Positions 49,342 through 62,170 are shown, counted from the first letter of the stretch. The stretch: 64,000 bases of DNA from Lumnitzera littorea (GCA_024138015.1 JAMXBB010000010.1:14727835-14791834), one strand, 5' to 3'. Numbers and translations: made by a program. Notes: a model not told the origin generated them from the letters alone.

Positions 49342-51940
49342 TGTAGACACCTCATTTTTGCTACTATTTATTTTAGGATTCCTTTCTTTTTTATTTTTTT
49401 TAGGCTAAGTTAAAAAAATAATAATTATTTTTGAAAAATTAAAAAATTGAAAAAATGAAAAAAATTATTAAAAAATAAAAAATATAAAGTGTTAAAAGTG
49501 TTCGAGTCAAGTTAAGTCAATAAATCAATTTAGGGTTAGATCAGACAATAGTTAAAGATATACGTACAATTTAATACATTTCAAGTCTTTAAATAATTTA
49601 GTTTCATTAGAAAAAAATATTTTTTAAAACAGTCTAGTGGAATATAAAGCAGATTTTTTATTTAATTTATATTGAGCTAATTAAAATAGACTTAATATTT
49701 ATTAAATGAGTTAGCGTGTGTATTTTGAGCTATATTAAAAGGCCATAGTTAGTTTAAAACAAGTTTGACTGAACTAGGATAAAGATAAAAAGCCTAAATA
49801 GAATGTGGGGTTTCTAGAACTTAAGAGTGGATTTGATTAAATTTTTAAGGAATTATTCGAGAATTTAACAAATATAAATTAGGTATTATTGTATCCTATG
49901 AATATTATATTTGTCAAGATTGAATCTTCATTAAAAAGATCCAAAGGATTCAAAATTACTCATTTATAAATAGTGAACTTTGGCTATAAAAAATCACATT
50001 CTACACATATAATCACTTTTGATCCTCGTACTACACAACCCAAATCCCTTACTCTCACATAGCACTATCACACCATAATTACAACAAACAGAATCCCACT
50101 TGTACGATTCTCAATCCTACATAGAGTAGCATGTCCACACCCCCATACGATCTACTTCACATAGCTCTACACAAACACTCTAGTCCCATACACGTATAGC
50201 CCACACACGATCACTCTTATGTGTAATTTCATGTGCATAATCTACACTCTCTATCGTGCACATTCTATGCAAATCGATCCAATCTTACATACACATTTCT
50301 TATCATGTATAGCTCTATGACAATATATGTATGCATAGCAACAACTTCATGTGATTAGCAAGCATATGATTAGCAACCCATCGAACAGCAATTCTATGCA
50401 AAGCAAAACAACAATGCAATTCATATAAGTTTTCTCCCTAATTTGACCTATATTGTAGAGTATAGGTGGGTTTTCCTTTTTCTAGTATAGTTATATTTAT
50501 TTGTTTTTTTCCCCTCTTGTTTTATTTGTTCTTCTTATTTTGGTTTAGATAATTTATTTTATTAATAACCCATACTAACTTTAGTTTATCTTTATGTAGG
50601 TTTTATTTTAGTGATAGTTTTAGTTTTTTAAATTATATGATTTATTTATTTATTGTTTTTTGGTTAGTTTTATTATATGGGTATATTAAAGTGTTATATT
50701 GGTTTTATACAATTAGGATTTTGTGTAGAATTATTATTAATCTAAGTCTTTACAGGTCTTTATGTTGATTCTCATTAATTCATGCTTTTTGCATCTCTCG
50801 TATAAATTGCATGTTTTAGCATAAAGTTACATACGTTTAATTAAAATTGCATATTTTAATAAAATTCAATATTTTTGTTAAAAATTTTACTTCTATAGGA
50901 AATTTGCATCTTTTGTTTAAATTTGCATTTTTTTATTAAATCTACATTTTTAAATAAAGTCGGTATTTTAGGGATTTTTAGAAAAATCATTTTATCACTT
51001 GTTAGTTTTTCATAAAAAAAATTTAATTAGCGTATTTTCTATGGTTTAAACATTTTTTTTTTATGGTTTTGGCATTTTTTTCCATAGCTATTTATGTACC
51101 TTTTTTATAGCTTAGGCTTTTTTTTTTTCCATAGTTAGGCATATTGTCAATAGTAATTATATATTTTTTTTTCATAAAACAGCATGTTTTCCATGATAAT
51201 TGCATATTAGCATAATTTCATAAAACTTGTATCTTTCATTTATTTATTTTTTTCTCCCATTTAGGTGTTTTAGGAATTTTTTTTAAAGTTTTGTCATATA
51301 TAGTTTTTTTTAAAATAAAAAATATTAACTTGGAGTCTTTTTAAAAATTAAGTCTTTATTTTTTTTAATTGAGAATAAAAATTAGCTTTTTTTTTAGGGT
51401 TTTTCTTAATAAAAATAAATTGATTAAAAAATATAAATCTAGCTCAATTTTCAAATTAAAAAGAATTAACCTACTAAATTTTTTCTAAAAAAATAGAACT
51501 ATATTAGTTTGATTTCAATTAGCAAGTATGTAGGCACCTTTAGGGTAATTATAAAAAAAATAAAAAAATTTTAAATGCGTAACAAAAATTATTAAAAATT
51601 CATATAAATTGCAATTTGTACAATTTTGCATATTTTGACATCTTTAGAAAAATTATAAAATAAAGGCTCATTAGTTAGTTTTTTTTTTTTAATTTTTACA
51701 TAATGACTTAGTTTTAATATGTTAGCCTTAGAGCTTAGATTTTCTAGTTAAATTTTAGAATATTCGAAAACTAGAGGCAAAATTAAGGTTTTCCCACTTG
51801 AAAAACCCTAATTTGATTTTTCACCAATTTATCTGATTGGCGACTCCAAGTTATTTTTCAAAATACTTTTTAAAACAATTTTAAAAAAATATTTTTTCCT
51901 TAATTTTATATTAAGTAATTTGTATTAAGCGAGTTAGGGT
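49342..51940 (+). repeat. Tat-3 3' LTR
   Basis: It starts TGTAGACACCTC, has TATAAATAG at 49965-49973, a C-rich leader (50010-50440) and a T-rich second half. Homology to the other Tat LTRs stops near GAGTTAGGGTTA at 51940, about 50-60 bp short of the usual end, and Gyp-2 gag sequence follows at once. The right junction is therefore not a clean integration end. Confidence 0.82.
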
Positions 51941-54833
51941 TAGTAGAAGAGAAATAGGTCGATTAGACCTTAGATTAGCCGACCTATTCAAAGTAGCTTA
52001 TTCACTCAAAGTGGCAATCGAACTCCATAAGGTATTGACTCTAAGAGGAGAACTGATGCTAAATCCAAGCAAAAGGGTCATATTGCTAACCAGGAATTAC
52101 CAAAGACATCTTATGAGAAAGGACATGGGTCTAGATGAAAGACAAGCCAGATCAAGTTTTTTAAGTGTTAAGGGTTTAGACATACGGTCGCCCAGCATTT
52201 GAATAGGTGAATTATGATCATCAAATGTGATGCTGTAAAGGTTGAAGTAGATGGCACTGATGAAGAACCTAAAGAGAGAATAGAGTTGGATAAAAATGTT
52301 GGAGGCAATGAGGGGCTAGTCGAAGAGGATGTATTTGCTAAAGATTTGGACAAGTTGACTTTAGTTATCTGATGTGCAATGAGCATTGAAGCGTTTGCTA
52401 AGGAGGAGCAAAGAGAAAATTTGATCCACATCATGTGCAAGGTGAATGAGCAAGTATGTGCACTCATAGTGGATAATAGGAGTTGTACTAATGTAACATT
52501 TGTCGACCTAATATGGAAGCTTAGTTTACTAACCTTATCACATCCCAAGCCGTATAAATTACATTGGCGAAATGAGAAGGGAGCACTTTACATCACCTAG
52601 CAAGTATTCCGTGGATCTCAATTGGGAACTACTTTAATGAGATTCTTTGTGATGTATTACTCATATGTGCATCACATGTATTGTTAGGTCGACCTTGGCT
52701 TTCTGACCAAAGGGTCATTTATGATGGGTTTTGAAACACATATACATTTGAGAAAGATGGAAACAAGATCACTTTGAATCCCATAACCCCCAACTAAGAA
52801 AGTAAATTACAAGCTAAATTAGCTTGAGGATCAGAGAAGGCTTTGGTTCTAAGTTGATCTGAACTTCGAGAAGCCATTAGGTTCGATATGCCGACCTTCC
52901 TATCAATAAGAGGACTACTGGAGTTGAAGGAGCAAGTTGTGCTACTTGAGGAGATCCGAGAGTTGTTGGGTGAATATGTCCATCTATTTCTAGAACAGTT
53001 ACTTGACGGTTTGCCTCCTTTTTAAGGTATTGAATACTACATTGACTTGATACTTGGTGCTGCCCTACCGAACATACAAGCTTATTGGATGAATCTTGAA
53101 TAAGTTGCTAAGCTTTAGAGACAAGTCAAAGAACTATTAGAGAAGGGATATGTGAGGGAGGGTCTCGACCCTTGTGCTGTACTTGCATTACTGGTGCCGA
53201 AGAAGAATGGTACTTGGCGAATGTGTGTAGATAGTAGAGCTATGAATAAGATTATGATCAAGTACAAGTACCTTATCCCAAGACTAGATGACATGTTAGA
53301 CGAATTAAGTGGTAATAGAGTATTCAACAAGATTGACTCGAAGTGAGGTTGCCACCAGATTTGTATGAGGAAAGGTTGTGAATGGAAAATTGCCTTCAAA
53401 ACTCGATATAGATTATATGAGTGGATGGTGATGCTTTTTGGGCTATCAAACACCCCAAGCACCTTTATGCAATTGATGAATCATGTTCTGAGAGACCTAA
53501 TCAAGAAGATGTGTTGTAGTCTATTTCAACGACATCCTTATATACAGTGCCAACTTGGCAAGTTATATTGATCATCTTTGAATTGTTTTTGATATCCTCT
53601 GAGTAGAAAAAATGTTTGGAAATTTGAAGAAGTGCTGTTTCTATCAAGAAGAGGTAATCTTCCTAGTGTATGTAGTTAGTGGAGGAGGATTGAAAGTTGA
53701 TGAGAAGAAAATTCAAGCCATTGTAAAGTAGCCAACCCCAACTTCATTTGCCAAGGTAAGAAGCTCCTATGGATTAGCTTCCTTCTACCATTGTTTTATT
53801 TAAGGATTTCGTTTAATAGTTGTACCCTTTATTGAGTTGACAAAGAAGGACATAAAGTTCAAGTAGGGAGAGAAAGAAGAGATGAGTTTTATTAAGGTGA
53901 AAGAGAAGTTGACCTTTGCCCTAGTCTTGGCTTTGCCTAATTTTAAGAAAGTGTTTAAACTAGAATGTAATGCATTAAGTGTCGACATCGGAGCTGTATT
54001 GATGCAAAAAGGCTAACCTATTGCCTATCATAATGAAGAGCTCAAGGGAGAACAACGAAACTACTTTGTATATGAAAAATAACTCTTGGCATTGATCCAG
54101 GCTCTTTGTGTATGGTAATACTATCTTTTGCTAAAATAATTCGTCATATACACTGATCATGAGTCCTTGAGAAATTTGTGGAGTCAGTCAAATCATTCAA
54201 AGAGACAAGCTTAATGGGTAGAATTTCTAAAGGGATTCAACTTTATGGTTAAGTACAAGCAAGGCAAGGCTAATGTGGTTATTGACGCCCTATCTAGAAG
54301 ACATGTTCTTCTCATCGTGTTACAAGCTAGACTCTTGGATATTGCGAGCATTAAAGAGCAGTACCGACATGACGCTCATTTTGGCCCCATATATAAACGT
54401 CACAGAGAGGGAAGAACAATTGATGAGTGTTATATAGAGGATGGCTATTTGTTCTAAGGTGGCAAGTTATGTGTGCCGACTTGCTTATTGAGAGAACTAC
54501 TGGTAAGAGAAGTTCATAATAGTGGACTCTTGGGTACTTTGGAGAGAGAAGGATGTATAAACTATTGAATGCTTGATTCTTCTAGTCTAAAATGAAGCAA
54601 GATGTGCACCATGTGATTGAAGGTTGTGCTACTTGTAAGAAAGCCAAGAGCTGAGCTAAATAAGGAAGATCGATGCTTGTATCCATCCCGACCAAACCAT
54701 AGGTTGACTTGAGTATGGATTTTGATCTTAGATTACCTTGAATTGCCCAAGGGAAAGACCATATTATGGTTATTGTGAATAGATTCAGTAAAATGGCACA
54801 CTTTATGCTTTATACTAAAACTAACAATGCTTC
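51941..54833 (+). pseudogene. Gyp-2: gag end, protease, RT, RNase H and first part of integrase
   Basis: Decayed Gag-Pol in order. A zinc-knuckle remnant is at 52151-52198 (FFKC, GFRHTVAQH; two cysteines lost). Protease: LIVDNRSCTNV near 52464 (Asp-Asn-Arg in place of Asp-Ser-Gly) and LLGRPWLS at 52681. RT: VPKKNGTWRMCVDSRAMNK (from 53192), WMVMLFGLSNTPSTFMQLMN, and YFND at 53522-53533 in place of the catalytic YFDD. RNase H: LECNALSVDIGAVL (53960-54000) and YTDHESL (54149-54170). Integrase: the zinc-binding HVIEGCATCKKAK (from 54609), MDFDLRLP, VNRFSKMAHF. Stops are frequent. It is cut at 54833 by LLU-6. Confidence 0.92.
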
Positions 54834-55736
54834 TATGAGACCCTACTTGCTTAACTACCTTTAGTTGCTTAACCAACCAATACGAGTTAGGGCTTTTGAG
54901 AAATTTTATCTGAATTAAGTCAAATTCTAATATGAGTCTATAAAAACTAGAAGAAAAGTTCTAGTAAGGTTAATTTTTTGAAATAAAGTATATATAATAT
55001 TTAACTTAATAAAATATAATTATATTTTTATCGCCTCGTTATATATCGAAAACTCAAAATTTAAGCTTGGAGAAATAATGAGACATTATAGATAGATAAA
55101 TTGACTTATACAGCTAATAGTTTGGAATAAATCATGCATAAAAACTATTGGATACTAGCGAATGTAGATAATCCATATGCGTTACTTTAAATAGTAAATG
55201 TAGATAGCATCAGCTTCAAAATTCCAAAAGTTAGTTGATAATATAAAAGGAAGTTTCAATTGTCTTATAAAAATTGACGTAAGAAGGAATGCAATGGAAC
55301 CAAATATAAAATAATATTTAAGTTAAGACTTTTTGGCAAAAAAAACGAAAAGAGATAAGACTTTGACATCTAATAATAAAAGTAACATAATGATGTCGGT
55401 AACAGGCAAAACTTAAACATCTCCCTATCAATGAAATATTGGACCGAGTAGGATAAATACATTTGAGAAATATATATTTCTATATACATATATATATAAA
55501 GAATTCAAGCTTTCGCATTTTCCCAGGATAGTTACGTGGCAACATAAGTAAAAAATGCAAGATACCAATCAGGTTTCAAAGGTCAACTCGTAAGCAACTA
55601 TACCATCTTTGATTTGTTGGCTTAAAGACAAAATAACACCTAGCATTCTTAACCGACGGTTTCAGGGACCACTTAGGAGATTGTTACAATTCTGAAAACT
55701 TATAAAATTATTAAATAATTGAATGAAATGAGAAAA

Positions 55737-55773
<37 letters not shown>

Positions 55774-57965
55774 GAGATATTCATTTCTTACTATGAAACT
55801 ATTCTTTATATTTATTTCTCACCTTGAAACTATTCTTTCTTTTCCCGAATGTAACCAAACTTGCGAGAAATTTGTGAGACCAGCAACAAGTAAAAACGAA
55901 GCAAACCAAATAGCTTCTAGAAAGAATTCCAGCAGAGAGTTTGGAGCAATTCAGGCAAATTCGCACCAGGTAAACTTGGATTTCTCCTAAATAACATGTA
56001 GCTTGTTATTATCTCTTAGGTAATGACCTCACAGTTTTTTTTTTTTTTGGATTAGACCTTAGTTTGTTGGTCAAGATTGAATACATCTTGATTCATATTA
56101 GTGTTGCATGTGGAAATGAGATAATACCTTAGCTTTCACTAACAAATAGAGAAAAAACATATTATATATATAATAAATAAATAAATATACATATACATAT
56201 ATATATGTATATCAATTTCACTTATAGTGGGTTGCTGGTGCTTATCGATATAGCAATACAATATAAGCCCTTCATCAAACAAATAATATGATGAATTTTA
56301 TAATTATTTTTCCTTAAAAATTGTGAGGGAATTCAATGCTGGGTTGTTTTTTAGTAATGGGAAGAATAGACTCTTAACTAGTAGTTGGACAAATAGTGTT
56401 TTAATTGGTAGCTAATGATAATTTAGTAGAACTTTGATACTTATTACTTGGTTTAAAAATCCATATTTAAGTAAAAATTAGTTGCTATTAAATTTTGGTT
56501 CAAGGAAGTATTATGGTAATTACTTGATTAGTATTATTCTTCATTAAAAGGTTAACATAAAAATGTGATTTTAGAGGACAAATCAAAAGCTTTATTTGGT
56601 AAATTTCATTTAAGGAGTTTACTTGGAAATAGAATTAAAAGCTGCAACACTTCTTTGTGTAAATTGAACTTAAACGATTGAGTTGGGTATAATATTGGAG
56701 ATTTTAATTGATAATCAGAAGATATAGGTTGAATAGTCTCTAATTCAGAATTTTAAAGTTCAACTAGATCAAAGAGTAATTTAGAAGATATTTCAAAAGC
56801 TAAGACAAAGAGTACGTTAGAAATAGGCAAAAATGAACTAACAACCAATAAGCAAATATTGAGCTAAAATATACTTACTTATGATTTGTAGCTAACCTTA
56901 GTAGCGCTTACCTTTGCTAGGTGAAGTCATGGAGGAGGAAGTTCTTGCTAACAAGTAAGTTGGAGTCGTATCGCTAGCTTGGTAAGTGGTCTTATATGAA
57001 TGATAGACAATGAATGCTTTAACTTGTGATTATGGTGATTGTTCGGATGTTGCTTGGATTCGCTGTATAGGTACTTGGTGATGTTGTACTTTGTGAGTAT
57101 AATGCTGGCAATGTGTTACGTGATGTATTCCAAACCTGGTTGTGAGTCAAATCTTATGGAAACTCATGCTATAATAAGTGTTCGATTAAGAAACTAATTT
57201 AGAACCTAAAACTGAGATAAGACAAACATGATAAGCTTTGCTGTTATACTTGATGTTGATTGAGAATTGGTATATACATTCATGGCATGGTAGAAAAGGA
57301 CCCATGGATCATTTCTCTAAAACTTATGGTTTTACAAGGATAAATTTTCAAAACTGGGTTTTCGTACATACAGTTTTGTATTGACCAAAACTTCAACTAT
57401 GCTCTGTGGTTTTGTTAGGTTGAAATATTTGCTAGGTTCCTAGATATATTCTCTGGATATGTTGCTAGGCTTGCTAGGATATTAGAATTGATGCATGCTG
57501 CGTGCATTAGCATGGCATACAATTTGCATCATCTTATTTGCTGCCTAGATATTAACTTAATATAAAACTTGTATGTTTGTGTTATGTGTTTTGGTGTATT
57601 GTTGCTTGTTATCCATTCTTACTCTACTCAACAGTAGCCGAGGGGATAAGTATTCTCTTATCCTCAAGTTAGGATGCAGATTTTAAAGTGTCACTAGCAA
57701 TAGGGATGGATATTTTGGAGAGCAGTGGATAGAGTCAATTATTTTGAAAGTGAAAGTGTTATTGAACAAATACAATTGAGACCCATAAGTTTAGTGTTTA
57801 AGTTTTTAAAGTTGTAAATGATGTAAATATTTGTAATTAAAAGCCTACAGTTGAACTATCTTAAGCGCCAATTAAATAATGAAGAGTCATATTGTTAGAA
57901 TTGAGCTTATTTATAATAGGTTTACTTATATGATGGGATATCCTGTGCTATGCTAGGATGTGATA
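54834..57965 (+). mobile_element. LLU-6: 3.1-kb LTR-like unit inside the Gyp-2 integrase
   Basis: Flanked by the perfect duplication GCTTC (54829-54833 and 57966-57970). Removal with one copy rejoins the integrase frame. The tips read TATGAGACCC and GGATGTGATA, which fit TGTGAGACCC and GGATGTGACA after one transition each. The last 48 bp share GGTTTAC spacing with LLU-5. A donor-like CAAGTAAGTTGG near 56962 follows a stretch preceded by TTTGCTAG/GTG, matching the middle exon-like module of LLU-5. No coding domain is visible; the frame at 55793-55990 is unrecognised and short. Confidence 0.75.
55735..55774 (+). repeat. (CT)n(AT)n microsatellite
   Basis: About 11 CT dinucleotides followed by about 7 AT dinucleotides, inside LLU-6 and close to where a promoter would lie by comparison with LLU-5. 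Confidence 0.9.
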
Positions 57966-58690
57966 GCTTCGGTTATTGCTTCCCTGTTTTGGTAGGAAAT
58001 TGTTCACTTGCATGGATTGCTGAGGAGTGTGGTGTTAGACTGCAAGCTAAAATTCCTATTTCATTTCTAGTGAACTCTTTAGTGTTAGATTAGTACTTCT
58101 TGCCATCCATAAATTAATGTTTAGACAGAGGTCGTTATCTACACCTTAGGATCACTACTCTAAGTTGCAGTAGGAAAGAACTTAGCCTATTGGGATGTTT
58201 GCTTGCCTGTACTAGAGTTTGCTTACAATAGAATAGTACACACTACTACTGGAAATGCCCCATTTGAAGTTGTCTACAGTTTCAACCTCGAGTTATTACT
58301 TGATCACACCTCGATGCCATTGATTAAACAAAAAGAACTAGAAGTAAGAACTATAGCTCGGTCCCTCTAATAGATCTACTAGCGAGTAACCCATCAAGTT
58401 AATCGAGCTACAAGAAACTTGAAGGAAAACAGCAAAAGAAGGAAGACTAAGTAATTTTAGCCTAGCAACCAATATGGCTACATTTGAGCAAAGAGAGATT
58501 TTTTAACAAGAGGAAGAACAAGTTGTTCGCTTAAGCTGAAGGACCACTTAGGATACTCCAAAAGATCAACCATAATGCCTACCAGTTGGAGCTCCTAAAA
58601 GACTTCAGAGTATCCGATATGTTTGATGTTGCTGATATTAGCACTTACTGACCTAAAGAAGAATTAACAAAACCCAGTCAGATTTGATGC
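57966..58690 (+). pseudogene. Gyp-2: integrase, second part and C-terminus
   Basis: It resumes the integrase core in frame after LLU-6: EIVHLHGL, TSCHP, TEVV, then WDVCLPVLEFAYNR and TTTGNAPFEVVYSFN, all standard for the Ty3/gypsy integrase catalytic domain. The C-terminal part reads LSKERFFNKRKNKLF, ILQKINHNAYQLELL and FDVADISTY (58482-58645). No chromodomain is seen between this and the polypurine tract at 58709. Stops occupy many Gln and Trp sites. Confidence 0.9.
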
Positions 58691-58708
58691 TAAATCCTAA
58701 TTAGCCTT

Positions 58709-58715
58709 AAGGGGA
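58709..58715 (+). other. Gyp-2 polypurine tract
   Basis: AAGGGGA directly before the right LTR, the primer site for plus-strand synthesis. Confidence 0.75.
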
Positions 58716-59564
58716 TGATAAGAATCAAACCATCGGACCTCTAACCCAAGCTCGTGAGCTCAAGAGCATGGCCAAGTGTATTCTCTTGCTCTGACCTATA
58801 CCTAAAGAGTCCGAACTACTTTTGACTACTAACCTGTTACCCTTGTCGAGTCGAGCTCTCCTATGTGTAACTTTGATCTTTGAGGATCAACTTGAGGAAC
58901 ACTCATTCTGATAGCATCAGCTCGATCGTACTTGTTTCGAGCTGCCAGGATCAAGCCTAAGGTGATCTAGTCTTGAAGTATTCCCATGTTAGCTTGGCAT
59001 CCATAGATTAGCTTATCTCAGCCTTGCTTAGTATAATTGAACTCATTTTTCAGATTCTACAGGCGCCCCTCCAATAGTTAGCCACCACGTATCCTACATC
59101 CCGACATGATAGAATTTGCCACTAAAGCTTCTTGCATTTGCATTCTCTTTTGTACCTTACAATACCCTTTTAGTCTTTTTCTCTTTTGGCAAGTTACCCT
59201 AGAATATCAGGTATAAATACGCTTAAATAGTGTAGCCACAGTAGCTAGTTGATATTGAATATACTACATTGTCCCTTTTGTGAGCATCCTTTGCTTGCTT
59301 AGTCTTGCTCTTATCATGACCCTTAAGCAAGGCTAAGTAGTGAGTATGCTCAACAAGTTAGCTTGTGCATCTTATTGGGCTAATTTGTAACTCTTTAGTA
59401 GTTTCTTAGTGCGTCAAGTCTTAGGAACTGATCGTGGGTTTTGCTTCTTGACTTTCTATTCTATGCATTTCCATCCCCGTTCCATCCTTGTTTTCAAGCT
59501 TTCGGTAGACTTGGACCCATCATTGATACCATTAACCTTGTCTATCCTTGGTGTGGCTATATCA
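58716..59564 (+). repeat. Gyp-2 right (3') LTR
   Basis: 849 bp, TGATAAGAATC to GGCTATATCA, followed by the duplication ACTCC (59565-59569). It matches 18916-20969 without the hAT-like insertion, and so displays the empty hAT site near GTGTAACTTTGATC. The frame at 59409-59627 crosses the LTR edge and is not a gene. Confidence 0.9.
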
Positions 59565-60879
59565 ACTCCACTCCTAAAAATAATGGGCCTATTTCTCCTT
59601 CTAGGCTCACAGCCTAAATGGGCTTAGACCATATATAGTAATAGACCTAAATAATAAACTAGACTAACTAGGCTAATTAAACCTATAGTAGGCCTAAATT
59701 AGATGACTACATGAATGGACTAAAATGAGTTAGATTGACTTGCCCCATTAAGTAAAGATTAATAAGAACCCTAGTGCACCTAATTCTAAATTAATTAGGC
59801 ATATTTCCCTAATTGGGGCCCAACAACCAATGGACCTTAATCAAAGAACCCTAAAGGTCTAGTTACACTTAAGACTCATAAAACCCTAATAGTCTAAGGC
59901 CAACATCTTTAAATACCCTTGGGCCCATAATCTCTTTTATGGCCTATACCTAAAATGGACCTTAACTAATGTAAAGCCCTAAATCTAATAAGTAACTAGT
60001 AATAAGTGGACTAATAGCAGGTTATGGCTTTCTTAATTGGAATAATGATTGATGATAGTTCTCTTAATTATACTAATTAAACTAATTAAGTGATATGCAC
60101 CTTATGCTTTCAAAATATAATTAGTCTTATTATTGACCAAAAAAAAAAAAAAATTACACCTACTAACTCCTTAAGACCCATAGCCAGATGGAACTTACTA
60201 ATATGACAAGACTTAGATTTAGTTATCAACAAGTAAAATAGTAAATTGGGCATTAATTAAAGTAATAGACTTTGATAGATAATTAAGTAATAATAATCGA
60301 TGATTAATTAAAAGATTAATTGATTTATTGGGTTTAACTATAATAAACCTAATAAAAGAACTTAAATAGTTAGTTTATGTTAATCAAATAATGATCTAGT
60401 TTCTTAATGGCATGGCAATCAATGCTTGAGTTTGAACTTAGGTTAGTTTGTGTGTTTGAAAGTTAAAGTCCAATATGTGCTTGTGGTTTGGGATTGTATA
60501 GGTAAGTAGTGACTTTGGGTACTACTTGCTACAAGTTAGGATTGAATTAGGTTAATGGTAAGCTTGGCTCAATAATACTTGCATGCTTCTTGTGCTTGGT
60601 TGTTTGGTCTAACACTGCAACACGCTTGGATTGGTTATGGCTATGGTTGTGACTATGGGATGATATGGTAAATGGCACCTAGTCGTTATGGTAACGTAGC
60701 AAGTTGTAGTTGAGAGAGGACTATAGGAATCTTCATACAAGTTTGGCTGTACATTTCGTATAGAGTTTAGATTCACTCTTGTAATCCCCATTGGTTGTTG
60801 TAGTAGCAATAAATCTTGATGGCCTATTATAGTAAGGTCAAAACCTATCCTTCCAGGTTGTCTGAAATCACGAATACTT

Positions 60880-62170
60880 TATATGTAGGCAGTTGCACTT
60901 ATCAATTTGTAGTATGTGAATTAAGTTTGAATGTCGATCCTTCAAAGATTTTGATTATTAATACTCACTAGATTTCTATTATCTAACCAGCAAGTTAAAT
61001 TTCAAGAAACTTAAAGAACCTAAATTAAATTGCAACAACTTACTAAATTAATAAACTAATTAATGGTTATTAAAGAGCCTAAACAAGGAAGCAATAAAAA
61101 TGTAGATTAACTCAAGATTCAGAAATTATATCTAGATCTTTGTTTCTCCTAGATCTAACATGTGATCCTCATTAAGGATAATCTAATCTCTTCCTTAATC
61201 TTTCTTAATCGGGAGAATTTTCGATTAAAGCTAATAACTTTCTCAAGTTAATTAATTGTAATTTTAAAATCACCTGCTAGAAATTCTTCTTAATAGCATG
61301 TCTAAGATCGCATTATTGTACAATGAATTCTTTATAATATAAATCAAGATTCTGGAAAGATCTTATAAATTATCTTTAATCTTGCAATAATCATTATCAA
61401 TTATGCTTGGATCTGATTTTATTAGAAATTTCTCGATTCTATTATAAGATATCGAATCTTAGATCACTATCTACGAAAATAACAATCTAAAGAGTTAAAA
61501 ACACATAGTTGAATCAAGAAAGAAAATAAAGAATCAATTAGATTTAATCAAAATCCATGTCACATAACTAAATCTAGGTTCCACAAGACCTAAATACCAA
61601 AGATCTTGCATTAAAGAATAGAGAAAGGTAGAAGGGTGAATTGTGAAATCCAATAAAAATTGAATCTTAAAGTCTTGTTCTCTTGAATGATCTTCTCTTG
61701 AAAAGCTCTCCAAAGGTCATCTAAAAGTTCTCTAAAAAAGACCTTAAAGAAGCTTTATATAGGTGACGGAAAAAATATGGACCGCTACAATTAACATGAT
61801 TGGGGATACGACCGTATCCCCTTATTATGTAACCGGCTATGTATGCTTTGTTTCTTTTTTTTTTTTTATGGTCGTGTCTTTTGATTGTGTAACTTGCTTT
61901 ACTCACTTAAAAATTGGTCCAAAATGGGCTAGAAATGACACAAGGATGTCGTTTGAGTGTGTTAATCTTTAAACCTTCATAACTTACTTATTTTAGTTCC
62001 GAATTGAGTGAAACTTGTTTCTATCATCTTATTTTCTCATGTAGATTGTTTCATATCCTTAAAAAAAAATGATTTTACTTAATTAATTATCATTATCTAC
62101 AAATAAACTCAAATTTCAAAGAAAATCATGAAAATTCACTATATAAAATATATGCAAATAAGAACTCATC
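60880..62170 (-). mobile_element. Possible insertion in LLU-4, retroelement-like (minus)
   Basis: The stretch is flanked by AATACTT on both sides (60873-60879 and 62171-62177). On the minus strand it has a TATA-like CCTATATAAAGC near 61755 and a leader after it, as in an LTR. A TG...CA reading is possible from 62171 (TGATGAGTTC) to 60894 (AAGTGCA) but has no matching pentamers. The opposing frames at 61721-61972 are short and unrecognised. Class unclear. Confidence 0.4.

Larger units (their letters stand above)
45915..51940 (+). mobile_element. Tat-3: 5'-truncated Tat element, plus strand
   Basis: From about 45930 to 49341 this is the reverse complement of the Tat 3' region (for example CCTACCCATTGTACCACTC against the inverted 26250 region), followed by a polypurine tract (AGGGGCAG, 49333-49340) and a plus-oriented LTR (49342-51940). 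Gag and everything upstream are missing: homology stops just short of the gag end. The unit is thus fused head to head with Tat-2, LLU-5 sitting in the seam. Confidence 0.8.
18916..59564 (+). mobile_element. Gyp-2: complete but dead Ty3/gypsy retrotransposon, split by nested insertions
   Basis: Two related LTRs (18916-20969 and 58716-59564) start TGATARGAATCAAAC and end GACTATATCA/GGCTATATCA. The perfect duplication ACTCC lies at 18911-18915 and 59565-59569. A PBS-like sequence follows the left LTR and a polypurine tract precedes the right one. Between them, in the correct order, are gag, zinc knuckle, protease, RT, RNase H and integrase. Insertions inside it are a hAT-like element (left LTR), the Tat block (gag) and LLU-6 (integrase). 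Without these it would be about 7 kb or less, normal for the superfamily. The LTRs differ by many transitions and small indels, so the insertion is old. Confidence 0.9.

Noticed and set aside
52168..52548. 126-codon minus-strand frame
   Set aside because: Antisense shadow of the Gyp-2 zinc knuckle and protease region.
53115..53462. 115-codon minus-strand frame
   Set aside because: Antisense shadow of the Gyp-2 reverse transcriptase domain.
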